DNA of 64,000 nt from contig NZ_JQML01000001.1 of the NCBI RefSeq assembly GCF_000744705.1, positions 9,744,017 to 9,808,016 of the forward strand, in the 5' to 3' direction. The stretch's first letter is position 1, and each line of letters starts with the position of its first letter. A model generated the notes under the pieces. That model saw nothing but the letters and a program-made list of their open reading frames with translations, was not told the origin of the DNA and searched no databases. Positions 41,427 to 49,870 of this stretch are shown here, piece by piece. The position numbers and the translations under genes are program-made. Source of the stretch: Streptacidiphilus albus JL83 (GTDB lineage Bacteria; Actinomycetota; Actinomycetes; Streptomycetales; Streptomycetaceae).

Positions 41427-41690
41427 ATGGGTAAGCAGACCAACATCCGGCTGGACGAGGCTGTCCGCGCCGCAGCCGAAGAGCGGGCCAAGCGCCGCGG
41501 CCTGAGCCTCCAGGGCTACGTCGCCGATTTGATCGAGCAGGACGTGAATGAGTCGCGCGCCGCGTTCATGGCCGGCGCCTCGGCGTTCCTGGCGTCCTAC
41601 GCCGACCGGTTCGAGGCGGAATTCGGGGAGGACCGGTACCCGGGCCTCCCGGACGGGCTGGCGCAGGACGCGCCGAGGGACGCCGCGTGA
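41427..41690 (+). CDS. Ribbon-helix-helix antitoxin
   Basis: 87 residues beginning MGKQTNIRLDEAVRAAAEER, then AKRRGLSLQGYVADLIEQDV: the strand, helix A, turn and helix B of a CopG/ParD-like ribbon-helix-helix DNA-binding fold. The C-terminal helix (FMAGASAFLASYADRFEAEF) would bind the toxin. The stop overlaps the start of the next gene by 4 bp (GTGA), so antitoxin and toxin are translationally coupled. The start at 41427 is the one that begins the conserved fold; 41415 is possible. Confidence 0.85.
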   Translation: MGKQTNIRLDEAVRAAAEERAKRRGLSLQGYVADLIEQDVNESRAAFMAGASAFLASYADRFEAEFGEDRYPGLPDGLAQDAPRDAA

Positions 41691-42052
41691 ACCTGAAGGT
41701 CGATCTCGCGTGGATTCTGGCGGTGGCCCAGCAGATCCCGGGGGACCCCCAGATTGTCGACTACGGCGTGCCGATCGCCGCTGAAGCACGGCACCGTGCG
41801 GAGATCCTGGACCACGAGGTCTATCCCGAGCCGCATCACAAGGCTGCGGCCTTGTTGTGTGAACTGGCGCGGAATCCGAGCCTGGAGGTTCGGAACCTGC
41901 TGTTCGCGGCCACCGTGGCCGCGGCGTACCTGGCCGCGTGCGGCCTTCCGGTCGCTCCCGGCCTGGACACCGTGCTGCCGCTCGTCCGTGCGGCGCGCGA
42001 CGGGCTCCCGGTGCGCGAGGTCGCGGCCCAGCTCAAGGCCTGGACGACCTGA
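41687..42052 (+). CDS. Fic/Doc-like toxin (short actinobacterial type)
   Basis: 121 residues: LKVDLAWILAVAQQIPGDPQ, VDYGVPIAAEARHRAEILDH, HHKAAALLCELARNPSLEVR, FAATVAAAYLAACGLPV. This is the pattern of the short 'Fic family, toxin component' proteins of streptomycetes. The classical Fic/Doc motif HxFxDGNKR, needed for nucleotidyl or phosphate transfer, is here LARNPSLEVRNLLFAA, with neither the catalytic His nor the GNKR. Activity by that chemistry is therefore doubtful. It may act otherwise or be inactive. Coupled to the RHH antitoxin upstream by GTGA overlap. Confidence 0.75.
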   Translation: MNLKVDLAWILAVAQQIPGDPQIVDYGVPIAAEARHRAEILDHEVYPEPHHKAAALLCELARNPSLEVRNLLFAATVAAAYLAACGLPVAPGLDTVLPLVRAARDGLPVREVAAQLKAWTT

Positions 42053-42129
42053 ACGGGCGCTCCGCCAAGTTTGCGGCGCACCGCACCGCACCGCAGCGAC
42101 GCGCCGGGGACAATGAACGGCTGCGTGCT

Positions 42130-42262
42130 AACTGATTCCTCGTCGAGGGTGCTGGCCCCCAGTGCTTGCATCCCTGCCCATGCCCGCAGCTCAGTCAACA
42201 GACGGACGAACTCGGCCAGATCCTCGGCCCCGTCCGGATCCGGCAGAGAGACAACAGGCCGA
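42130..42262 (-). pseudogene. N-terminal scrap of a helix-turn-helix regulator
   Basis: On the minus strand PVVSLPDPDGAEDLAEFVRL, then LTELRAWAGM, reads as the opening of streptomycete XRE-type regulators (D-x-A-x-x-L-x-E-F-V-x-x-L-R-x-L-R-x-W-A-G). The match stops right after the AWAGM helix, where the sequence turns into unrelated DNA, so the helix-turn-helix itself is lost. Confidence 0.5.
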
Positions 42263-42319
42263 CGTACAAGTCGGTATCCCGAAAGTGGCGGAACTCCCCG
42301 ACGGGACCGGTCCCCGACC

Positions 42320-42682
42320 TTGATCGCCTCGGCCTCCAGGTGTCCTGGGCGGAGTACGGCTCCACCGCCTCGGCGAGCTCGTCGGCGGCCCGGCAGGCGG
42401 CTTCCAGCTGCCGCAGGAGGGCGAGCATCTGCTTGCCCAGTGCGTCCTCGACCGGCTGCGGCCGGTGCGCGTACTGGCCTCGCGGGACCTCGTGCAGTCG
42501 CTCGGCCTCGGCTTCGATCAGGCGCTTGCGGCCGGACCGCCGGACCGCCGCAGCGCGGCGGCGAGCAGGGCGCGGGTGAGCCTGGCGGCCCGGGTCGAGG
42601 TCGGTGCCGTCCTGAGCAGCTCGCGGGCCTCGGCGCGGCACAGGGCAGTGGCGAGTTGCTCGAAGCTGGTGATGGCGCCCAC
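42320..42682 (-). pseudogene. IS110-family transposase remnant
   Basis: Two minus-strand frames combine to the central part of an IS110 transposase: LLRTAPTSTRAARLTRALLA, then AALRRSGRKRLIEAEAERLH, and KQMLALLRQLEAACRAADEL. This matches the linker between the RuvC-like DEDD half and the transposase_20 half. The catalytic halves on both sides are missing and a frameshift separates the two pieces. It is a decayed insertion, not a mobile copy. Confidence 0.6.
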
Positions 42683-42796
42683 CCTTCCGCCCCACACCCT
42701 GTGACCTGCAGATTTCAGGACGGAGGTCCCCCAGTAGGCTGAATCGCTGAAGTCAATGGGAGCTGCTTGCCTGAGGGCGTGTTAGATCTATGTGAC

Positions 42797-44917
42797 ATGC
42801 GATCATGTGGTGCATTGAGACGCTCCGTCAGAGTGCCGGGCCTGCTGGCCGTGGTGCTTGTCGCGGCTGTGGCGGTGCCGTCGGCGGTGTCTCCGGGCTG
42901 GGCAGCGACCGCGCGCCGTGCGCGGGTAGGGACGGCCGCGTCCGGCTCCGCGGCGGTGCGCTCCGCGAACGGGCAGCGCCTGGCGTTGCGGTCGGCCGAC
43001 GTGCCCTGGGACTTTCGGGCGCTCGGGTCGCTGCTGTGCGATCGGGAGCAGGCTGCGGAGGCGAGTCCTGGCACCAAGCTGGAGTTGTTCCCCGATGTCG
43101 CGGTCGATGTGGCCGGGGGGAAGGTACAGCCGGGGCCTTCAGGCGCGGTCGACTGGTCGGCAGAGGTGGTGGGCGGCCAGGACGGCACCGCGGACTTCCA
43201 CTTCGACGGCCTGTGCACGGGCCCGGGCGGGACTTCCGACACGGACTCGGCTTCAGCGCGGGTGGCTGCGGAGATCTCCACCGACGGCCACAACTACGCA
43301 GTGGCCTCGACGTCGCCCGGCATGGTGCACGTGGATGAGCTCAACCCGTCGGTGAGCGAGTACACACCGGGCCAGGTGGACAACCCGGTGCTGCCGGACG
43401 AGCCGGAGGTGACGGCGGCCCCGGCAAGGGCAGCCCGCACCAAGGGCACCCGGGCAAAGGCGGGTGTCCCGCAGGGCGACGAGTCGTCCGGCTGCCAGGG
43501 CGCGAAAGACGTGCACACCATCGACATGGCCGTCTTCTACACCAAGGAGGCCGCGGACAAGGTTGGTGGCGAAGACGAGGCCAGAGCCCAGGCGAAACTC
43601 GGCGTGGACCTTGCGAACCGGGGCTTCATCAACAGCAGACTCCCAGTACGCGTCCGACTGGTGTACACCGGTCCGGCCGCCGAGGAGGCGGGACTCCCGG
43701 AGGAGCAGGACGACCTCGGGGTGTACCGGCAATGGGCATCGGACAATGAGCTGTGGAAGAAGTACTCGGTCGACGACATCGCGGTGTTCCAGAGCATCGG
43801 GACCGGCGTCGGGTCCTTCGTCCAGAACCCGAAGCCGTCCAGCGGCAAACGCATGATTCTGACGATGAACGTCTCCTACGTGCCGAATCTCACGCTTGGG
43901 CACGAACTGGGCCACAATCTGGGGCTGGACCATGACTGGGTGACGGAGCCGGCTCCGACCGATTACCCGTACGCTCACGGCTGGATCGCGCCGAGCAAGA
44001 AATGGCGCACGATCATGGCGTATCCCGGCGGCTGCGCCGGCTGCGAGCGGATCAACCGCTACTCCGACGCCAACGCGACCTATGAGGGTGAGCCCCTGGG
44101 CGCGCCGGACTCCGCACCCCAGCCCTCGGACGCGGTGCGGATGATCCGCAAGAACGCGCCGATCGTAGCGGCGATGCAGCCGGAGCAGAGCCCGGCCGTC
44201 TACTGCCGCTTGATGGTGAAGTCAACGCCGGACAACGGCGGCAGCGCCATGGTGGACGTGCCCGGGCCGTACACCATGGGGACCGTGGTCCAGGCCAGTG
44301 CCACAGCGAACCCGAACTTCCGGCTGATCGGCTGGTCGCTCAACGGCAAGCCCCTGGACTCGGCGATGACGGACAGTTCGGTGAGCGTCCCGATCGACAC
44401 CGACTCCACCCTGGAGGCTCACTACGCGCCGATCAACTGCACGCTCGCCCTGCATGCGCGGCCGAGCGTCGGGGGAACGGTCGCGGCGGACCGCCGGCCA
44501 CCTTATGAGTGCGGCTCCACCGTGACTGTGACGGCCACCGCAGCACCGGACTGGCACTTCGTCGGCTGGAGCAGCGTGAACGGCCCGATGACGCGCGATG
44601 CTCACCCGGCGACACCGGTGTATCGATTCGCGCTCGACCACGACACGGTGATGACCGCGAACTTCGAGAGGACGTCCGTGGCCCCGCCCAAGCCTCCCGT
44701 CCCGCCCAAGCCCCCGGTTCCGCACCCGCCGGTTCCGCCCAAGCCCCCGGTTCCCAACCCGCCGGGCCCGCCGAAGCCCCCGGTTCCGCACCCGGGGCCA
44801 CCGCTGCCCGACACCGGCAGCCACGTTCCGCTCGTCGAGATCTCCCTGCTCGGGGGCCTGGCCATCGCCGTCGGCGCTGCGCTCATCGTTCGACTGCGGC
44901 GCAAGGCCCGCGCGTAG
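42797..44917 (+). CDS. Sortase-anchored metzincin-type zinc metalloprotease
   Basis: 706 residues from the ATG at 42797, preceded by a signal peptide (RRSVRVPGLLAVVLVAAV). A propeptide-like region of about 220 residues leads to a zinc protease domain with HELGHNLGLDHD near residue 369 (three zinc His plus the following Asp, metzincin type) and the Met-turn IMAYPG near 405. Two InlB/Listeria-type beta-repeat modules follow (FRLIGWSLNGKPLDSA and WHFVGWSSVNGPMTRD), then a Pro-rich PPKPPVP spacer. The end is a sorting signal: LPDTG at about 670, a hydrophobic helix and a basic tail. It should be linked to the cell wall by a sortase and cleave external proteins. A bidirectional hairpin follows. 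Confidence 0.9.
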   Translation: MRSCGALRRSVRVPGLLAVVLVAAVAVPSAVSPGWAATARRARVGTAASGSAAVRSANGQRLALRSADVPWDFRALGSLLCDREQAAEASPGTKLELFPDVAVDVAGGKVQPGPSGAVDWSAEVVGGQDGTADFHFDGLCTGPGGTSDTDSASARVAAEISTDGHNYAVASTSPGMVHVDELNPSVSEYTPGQVDNPVLPDEPEVTAAPARAARTKGTRAKAGVPQGDESSGCQGAKDVHTIDMAVFYTKEAADKVGGEDEARAQAKLGVDLANRGFINSRLPVRVRLVYTGPAAEEAGLPEEQDDLGVYRQWASDNELWKKYSVDDIAVFQSIGTGVGSFVQNPKPSSGKRMILTMNVSYVPNLTLGHELGHNLGLDHDWVTEPAPTDYPYAHGWIAPSKKWRTIMAYPGGCAGCERINRYSDANATYEGEPLGAPDSAPQPSDAVRMIRKNAPIVAAMQPEQSPAVYCRLMVKSTPDNGGSAMVDVPGPYTMGTVVQASATANPNFRLIGWSLNGKPLDSAMTDSSVSVPIDTDSTLEAHYAPINCTLALHARPSVGGTVAADRRPPYECGSTVTVTATAAPDWHFVGWSSVNGPMTRDAHPATPVYRFALDHDTVMTANFERTSVAPPKPPVPPKPPVPHPPVPPKPPVPNPPGPPKPPVPHPGPPLPDTGSHVPLVEISLLGGLAIAVGAALIVRLRRKARA

Positions 44918-44972
44918 GACCGGCGCGCCCGGGACCGCCCTCTCGCTCTGCCTGACTCGCTGCCAGTCCAAC

Positions 44973-45022
44973 GCGACCAGACCCGCACCTCCTGCTCGGG
45001 CACGAGGTGCGGGTCCGGTCGC
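44973..45022. terminator. Bidirectional hairpin terminator
   Basis: 19-bp inverted repeat (44973-44991 with 45004-45022) with one mismatch and a 12-nt loop, between two convergent genes (metalloprotease stop at 44917, VOC stop at 45079). Serves both. Confidence 0.8.
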
Positions 45023-45078
45023 GTGGTCGGCCAGACCTCGAAGCGCAAGCGCGGTGCGCAGTTGCGAGACGCCTGGCC

Positions 45079-45453
45079 CTACTCCAGGATCCGGTCTCTC
45101 AGTTCTGGCTTCCACTGGACGTACTCGGCTTCGGCGCCGTCGATGTGACGGGCGAACAGGTAGGAGCCGGTCGGACCCTCGGCCGGCCCGAAGGTGATCT
45201 CGGCACCGTGCGTGCGGAGCAGCGCCTGTGTCTGTGCGAGATCGCTCACGATGACGGTGGCGGTCGCCCTGGGGAGTTCGGCTGCGGCTTGCTCGGTGCC
45301 CGCGATCACCAGGAAGTCCCCGACGGCGGCTATCTCCACCGAAGCGAACGTGAAGCGGAGATCGCATTCCGCGCCCACCAGTTCGACCAGTGGCGGGAGT
45401 GCCTGGTCCAGGTCCGTGCTCCACAGCCGGGCGTAGGTCTTGAGGACGGCCAT
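45079..45453 (-). CDS. VOC (glyoxalase-like) family protein
   Basis: 124 residues from the ATG at 45453. Typical single-module VOC pattern: VLKTYARLWSTDLDQALPPL, then FTFASVEIAAVGDFLVIAGT, ATATVIVSDLAQTQALLRTH, and GSYLFARHIDGAEAEYVQW. The usual metal His/Glu positions are only partly present, so enzymatic activity is unsure; many such proteins bind small molecules. The gene diverges from an HxlR regulator at 45560, a common pairing in streptomycetes, so it is probably that regulator's target. Confidence 0.8.
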   Translation of the reverse strand: MAVLKTYARLWSTDLDQALPPLVELVGAECDLRFTFASVEIAAVGDFLVIAGTEQAAAELPRATATVIVSDLAQTQALLRTHGAEITFGPAEGPTGSYLFARHIDGAEAEYVQWKPELRDRILE

Positions 45454-45559
45454 GCTGCTCTCCTTCGCTGTTCTGACTCTCCAACAGTTACCTGTGCACC
45501 GTAGGAGAGCTAGGCTTGACCGGCAAGAACGTACTTTTCGGTGCGCGAGGAACCCAGAG
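45454..45559. promoter_or_regulatory. Divergent promoter region of the VOC and hxlR genes
   Basis: 106 bp holding both promoters. GTTACCTGTG and GTACTTTTCGG elements around 45486-45542 are the AT-containing blocks where an HxlR dimer would be expected to bind; no perfect palindrome is visible. Confidence 0.45.
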
Positions 45560-45928
45560 GTGACCGTGGAGAGCGACACCACAGGACGGATCGGCTCCCT
45601 GGCCAACGAGGTCTTCACTGGTATCGCCACCAAGTGGGCGCTGCTGATCATCGACGCCCTCGGTGCGGAGACTCTGCGTTTCAACCAGTTGCGCGCGCAG
45701 GTCGAGGGCATCAGCCACAAGATGCTGGCCCAGACCCTCCGCACCCTGGAGCGGGACGGCATCGTCGACCGCACCGCGTACGCCACCGTGCCCCCTCGGG
45801 TGGACTACAACCTCACCGCAGCGGGCCGGGAACTACAGGCCACCATCCACGGCATCTGCCAATGGACGCACCACCACCTCGACCACATCCAGGCAGCACG
45901 CGACCGCTTCGACGGCCGGGTGCAATAG
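45560..45928 (+). CDS. HxlR-family transcriptional regulator
   Basis: 122 residues from the GTG at 45560 (GAGGAAC about 7 nt upstream). The winged helix reads ATKWALLIIDALGAETLRFN, then QLRAQVEGISHKMLAQTLRT and LERDGIVDRTAYATVPPRVD: the W-x-x-x-I/L and P-x-x-Y/D-Y marks of the HxlR family. HxlR members respond to aldehydes, quinones or disulfide stress, often through a Cys. No Cys is found in this N-terminal part, so the signal is open. Divergent from the VOC gene. Confidence 0.9.
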   Translation: MTVESDTTGRIGSLANEVFTGIATKWALLIIDALGAETLRFNQLRAQVEGISHKMLAQTLRTLERDGIVDRTAYATVPPRVDYNLTAAGRELQATIHGICQWTHHHLDHIQAARDRFDGRVQ

Positions 45929-45954
45929 CTCTGCCACCGCTTCCGATCCCACGT

Positions 45955-46090
45955 ACCGACCGCAAGGTGTGCCTGGGGCTGGAGGTGCGGGACACGACGC
46001 TGCTGGACGTGGCGGACACGCCCGAGAACGAGCGGGTCTTCGGCCGCCCGCCCGGCCGGCGTATCGACATCGTGCAGGCGCAGGCGCAGG
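45955..46090 (+). pseudogene. IS4-type transposase scrap
   Basis: About 40 residues (VCLGLEVRDTTLLDVADTPE, then NERVFGRPPGRR) match the DGTxxDVPDTxxN-xxFGRP block at the first catalytic Asp of IS4-family transposases. The Asp-Gly pair itself reads RDTT, so even this site is damaged. No further domain on either side. Confidence 0.5.
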
Positions 46091-46725
46091 CTCGGGCGCA
46101 GCGCGGTGCGTATGACGCGACAGCGGCGCGGTTGGCCGGACGGCCCACCAGTGAGCGACCCAACCGCAGCTACCCGCGCGAGCCCAGGCAGTCCTGGCCC
46201 TGCTACTCACCGCCCGGCAGCCTCGCGACCCCGGTCCGGCAAGCGTCATGGGATCAGCAGCAGACTTCGTCGGGTCCGCTTGGCGCTCGCCGGACGTGAT
46301 CGCCAGGCCGATCGCCCTGCTGGATCCTGGTGATTCCGGCCGGCGAAGGCCACAGCTCACGGCTGTGAGCGTGCTGTCCGCGATCTGCGCTATTCGGATG
46401 AACCTGGTTGCCGCGCCGGTGGCATGAGCGGAGGGCTCGATTTGCAGTGATGTATATCGTCGTATTAACGAATTCAGAGCTACGTGGGCGCGGACTGCCT
46501 GGTTACCGCAGCACTCCTCCGCGGCGACGCCGCCCCCGCCCTCCTCACCGAGGCCCGCGGTGCGCTCACCCCCGACGGGGCCCGTATTGAGCCGTGATCA
46601 CTGGATCGCTGACGCTTGACACGTTGACGTCTTTGATGGATGAAGGACTCATACGATGGTGGTACGGGGTCTGCGTGCGGCCGTTCGCCCGTAACGCGTG
46701 GCCCGCCGGGTGAATGGGGTGGCCG
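46091..46725. other. Gene-poor stretch after the transposase scrap
   Basis: About 630 bases without a supported gene. Frames at 46205-46425 have a mixed composition and may be debris. An AT-rich patch (46440-46470) and a TTGACA/TTGACG pair near 46616-46629 precede the next gene and may belong to its promoter. Confidence 0.4.
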
Positions 46726-47406
46726 ATGGCGAAGATGACGCCGGAACAGGATGCTGCCTACGCAATGAGGTTCGGCGTCGCGAGGAGCTCGCTGTCCGCC
46801 GAGGCGCAGATCGTCTACGACCGACTGGCGGAGCAGCAGAAGCGTTCACAGTTTCCGGCACCTCCCTCCACGGGGGACGCGCAGGCCGTCGGCAGCCGGG
46901 TGGCGATGCCCAGGTTGGCGAGTGCTGCGATCACAGTCCTGTCCTTTCCCATGGGTCCGGGTCTGGTGGTCGTGCTGCTGCCGTTCTTGATCACGCGATG
47001 GCATGAGGGTGCGTCCTACCCGCTGGTGGTGCGGGTCCTGGGAGTGGCCCTGATCGCGGTGGGCGGCTTGCTGATGGTCGCGGCTTTTGTGCGGTTTCCC
47101 GTCGAGGGTGAGGGCGTTCCGTTTCCTACTATCCCGCCCAGCTCGCAGCGGGTGATCGTCGGTGGCCCTTACCGGTATGTGCGCAACCCCATGTACGTGG
47201 CGTTCGGCGCGGCGATTGCAGGGCAGGCGCTGCTGCTCGGCCGCCCAGTGCTGCTGGTCTACGCGGCTGCGCTCCTTGCCGCCCTGGTTGCGTTCGTCCG
47301 CCTGTATGAGGAGCGCACGATGCTCGCCCGCTACGGCGAGTCGTACGAGGCGTACCGCAAGCGGGTCCCCGGCTGGTGGCCGCGCCTGCCGGGCCGAACG
47401 CCCTGA
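46726..47406 (+). CDS. Isoprenylcysteine carboxyl methyltransferase (ICMT)-like membrane protein
   Basis: 226 residues from the ATG at 46726. A soluble helical N-terminus of about 60 residues (KMTPEQDAAYAMRFGVARS) precedes four or five hydrophobic helices. The C-terminal signature of the ICMT/phospholipid methyltransferase group is present: GGPYRYVRNPMYVAFG near residues 146-160 and YEERTMLARYGESYEAYRK near 197-215. These residues bind S-adenosyl-methionine at the membrane. Bacterial members methylate isoprenoid, lipid or small substrates, mostly unknown. The N-terminal addition is not part of the core family. Confidence 0.85.
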   Translation: MAKMTPEQDAAYAMRFGVARSSLSAEAQIVYDRLAEQQKRSQFPAPPSTGDAQAVGSRVAMPRLASAAITVLSFPMGPGLVVVLLPFLITRWHEGASYPLVVRVLGVALIAVGGLLMVAAFVRFPVEGEGVPFPTIPPSSQRVIVGGPYRYVRNPMYVAFGAAIAGQALLLGRPVLLVYAAALLAALVAFVRLYEERTMLARYGESYEAYRKRVPGWWPRLPGRTP

Positions 47407-47850
<444 letters not shown>

Positions 47851-48012
47851 ATGGGTGCTGTTCTGCTTGTTCTTCTGCTCGCTCTGATCCTGGGTGGCGC
47901 GGGGTTCGCGATTCATATTCTGTGGTGGGTCGCGGTGATCGTGCTGGCCCTGTGGGTCATCGGGTTCTTCGCCCGTAGCAGCGGCGGAGGCGGTCGCTGG
48001 TACCGATGGTGA
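47851..48012 (+). CDS. Small hydrophobic membrane protein (53 aa)
   Basis: ATG at 47851 with GAAGGAGGA about 9 nt upstream. Reads MGAVLLVLLLALILGGAGFA, then IHILWWVAVIVLALWVIGFF, ARSSGGGGRWYRW: two hydrophobic helices joined by a Trp-rich turn and a Gly/Arg/Trp end. This is the widespread actinobacterial 'hydrophobic protein' family with the invariant RRWYRW-type tail. Relatives are often stress-induced; no function is known. Followed by a 15-bp hairpin. Its small size and codon bias differ from the surroundings only in being T-richer in the hydrophobic part. Confidence 0.9.
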   Translation: MGAVLLVLLLALILGGAGFAIHILWWVAVIVLALWVIGFFARSSGGGGRWYRW

Positions 48013-48040
48013 CCCGGCACACGCCGTAGCCGAAGCACAC

Positions 48041-48074
48041 GCCTGGGGGCGCACCGACCGGTGCGCCCCCAGGC
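48041..48074. terminator. Perfect 15-bp hairpin terminator
   Basis: 48041-48055 pairs without mismatch with 48060-48074 (loop of 4), 28 bp after the stop of the small hydrophobic protein. Confidence 0.9.
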
Positions 48075-48299
48075 ACGTGTCGTCCCGGCCGTATCGCCTG
48101 TTTCGTACGTCGCGTGCGCCTCGGCGGTCTTCCCGGGTAGGGGAGAGGGGAGGGGTCGGCGCCGGGCAGCCAGCGTGTGACCCGCACGTATCCTCCGGGC
48201 GCCCCGCCGACCCCTGCCCCCGGTACCCGGTTGTGTCCGGCCGGGACCCGCCACGGCCAAGAACGGTCCGTGCTCCGCGTACGGGAGGCAGCCACCGCC

Positions 48300-48400
48300 G
48301 GCGTCGTCGACCGGATCAACGCCTCGATCCCCCTCGGCCGCATGGCCGAACCCCACGAGGTCGCCGACGTGGCCGCGGCAGCGGCGGGCTTGAGCGGGGC
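48300..48400 (+). pseudogene. C-terminal scrap of a short-chain dehydrogenase
   Basis: VVDRINASIPLGRMAEPHEV followed by ADVAAAAAGL is the IPLGRMGEPEEVAxxVAFL block near the end of classical SDR enzymes. About 30 residues remain; the catalytic part is missing and the sequence on both sides is unrelated. Remnant only. Confidence 0.55.
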
Positions 48401-48603
48401 ACCGACCAGGGCGGCCTTGGGGCCGGAGACGGTGAGCTGGGTGTCTGCGGAGGCGCCGCGGCGGGCGTTCAGGACACCGCGGTTGCTGCTGCCGGACCGT
48501 CCGCGGGTGGGCGGCATGGCCAACGCCACCGTCCTGGAACGGGTGGCGGCCTGAAAGGGGCACCGCAGACGGCGGGAGCGCCGTCCTCGGTGCCCGGGAC
48601 GAA

Positions 48604-48933
48604 TCAGGTGGCCGACTCGGTGAGGGTCTCGGCGGGAGTGAAGACCATGCTGTGCATGGGAGCCATCTCCGCCATCCGGGCAGCGTCGGCGGAGGCGGCC
48701 TGGCCTTCGGGGGAGGCGAAGGCGGCGCGAAGGTCCTCCATCGAGTCCCACTCCAGCTGGGCGATCAGGTAGTACGGATCGCCGCCGCGCACCGGCGAGG
48801 CGTCGCGGGCGACGGTGTAGCTGCGCAGCAGCGGCAGGTGGTGGGCGAGCGGCAGGTGGACGTCGCGGTAGTACCGGTCGAACGCGACTGGGTCGGCGGG
48901 GGTCCCGTAGAGGACGATGAAGCGAGCCGTCAT
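48604..48933 (-). CDS. EthD-domain protein
   Basis: 109 residues from the ATG at 48933. Small ferredoxin-like alpha/beta barrel of the EthD family: FIVLYGTPADPVAFDRYYRD, VHLPLAHHLPLLRSYTVARD, YYLIAQLEWDSMEDLRAAFA, and SPEGQAASADAARMAEMA. Members often assist in oxidation or cyclisation of polyketide or ether substrates and act as dimers. No biosynthetic neighbours remain, only the dehydrogenase scrap facing it. Normal length. Confidence 0.85.
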   Translation of the reverse strand: MTARFIVLYGTPADPVAFDRYYRDVHLPLAHHLPLLRSYTVARDASPVRGGDPYYLIAQLEWDSMEDLRAAFASPEGQAASADAARMAEMAPMHSMVFTPAETLTESAT

Positions 48934-49061
48934 GGCGGTGCTCCTTTTCGAGATTGGTGACACTGGTACATACCGGCGAGGGCACCGTGACTCATCGCTC
49001 CTTTCGCGAGATTTCCGTAGGCGTTGATCGGGACTGCGGGGACGATGCGCGAAGCAGGCGG

Positions 49062-49307
49062 ATGGGTGCTCAAGCAGTGGTTCGTGCGCCGCAGGTGTCG
49101 GTACGACTGCCGGACGATCAGGTGCTGCGGGCTGCGCTGCGCGAGCGCCGCCAGGAGGCCGACGGATCCTGGTGGGCGCTGGTGGCCATTGCCTTGACCG
49201 TCCGGTTCCGGTCGGCCGACGGTCGCCTGATCGCGGAGCCGGGGCCGGCCCCGTCCTGGGCTCCGATGACACCGGGCGTGGTGACGCCGATCGAGGGCGA
49301 GGACTAA
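49062..49307 (+). CDS. Small hypothetical protein (81 aa)
   Basis: From the ATG at 49062: VVRAPQVSVRLPDDQVLRAA, then LRERRQEADGSWWALVAIAL and TVRFRSADGRLIAEPGPAPS. A natural-looking sequence with one helix and a WW-containing strand. The longer frame from 48954 starts in poor sequence. Family not recognised; soluble. Confidence 0.5.
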   Translation: MGAQAVVRAPQVSVRLPDDQVLRAALRERRQEADGSWWALVAIALTVRFRSADGRLIAEPGPAPSWAPMTPGVVTPIEGED

Positions 49308-49451
49308 CGCGAGGTGCCGACCGTCCGGCACCTGCGGTTGCCGCGCCGCCGGACCCGGACCCGGGCGCGGGCGGTGACCATCCAGCCCAGGGCCTGCTCT
49401 TCGACAGCGATGATCACGATCGGCTCGGTGCGTCCGTAGCCGCGCGAGCGT

Positions 49452-49802
49452 GTGTGGTGGCATTCCAGTTCGGCCGCGAACCAGGCGTGCGGCCCGCTCT
49501 CTTTCGAGTTCTCGCAGGACTGGGCTGCGGGTTCCGGTCCGGTGCTGAGGCCGTGCCTTCGGGTGGTGGACACCTCCAACGACATCCCGGTCGGGATGCT
49601 GGAGAGCGGCGACGCGGCCTTCCGCATCCTGGTGCGGGCCCGCGCGCGGAGCACGTTCGAGAAGGGGGTCGACGCCCGCGAGTTGACGGAGCTGTTCGAG
49701 GCCGCCCGCCTCCTGCCGCCGTGCGACCTGCCCGGCGGCGCAGCGGGGGTGCTGGAGGTGCTGCTGGCGGGAGCGGGCGACCGGACATCTCTGGGTCGCT
49801 GA
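49452..49802 (+). CDS. Uncertain hypothetical protein
   Basis: A plus-strand frame of 116 residues (DTSNDIPVGMLESGDAAFRI, LVRARARSTFEKGVDARELT) has moderate coding character. The antisense frame in the same place is also open and has a plausible end (IVIIAVEEQALGWMVTARAR to 49307). I cannot decide between them; only one is likely real. No family is recognised. Confidence 0.25.
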   Translation: MWWHSSSAANQACGPLSFEFSQDWAAGSGPVLRPCLRVVDTSNDIPVGMLESGDAAFRILVRARARSTFEKGVDARELTELFEAARLLPPCDLPGGAAGVLEVLLAGAGDRTSLGR

Positions 49803-49870
49803 CCGGCTCCTGCACGCCCCATGACGACGCCGACGCCGACGCCCACGCCGGGGCCGGGAGCCTGCCTTGA

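Noticed and set aside
41175-41789. 204-residue minus-strand frame over the toxin-antitoxin start
   Set aside because: Antisense of the antitoxin gene without domain or ribosome-binding site.
48077-48772. 231-residue plus-strand frame across the EthD region
   Set aside because: Arg/Gly/Pro-rich frame antisense to the EthD gene in its second half; the SDR scrap is in a different frame.
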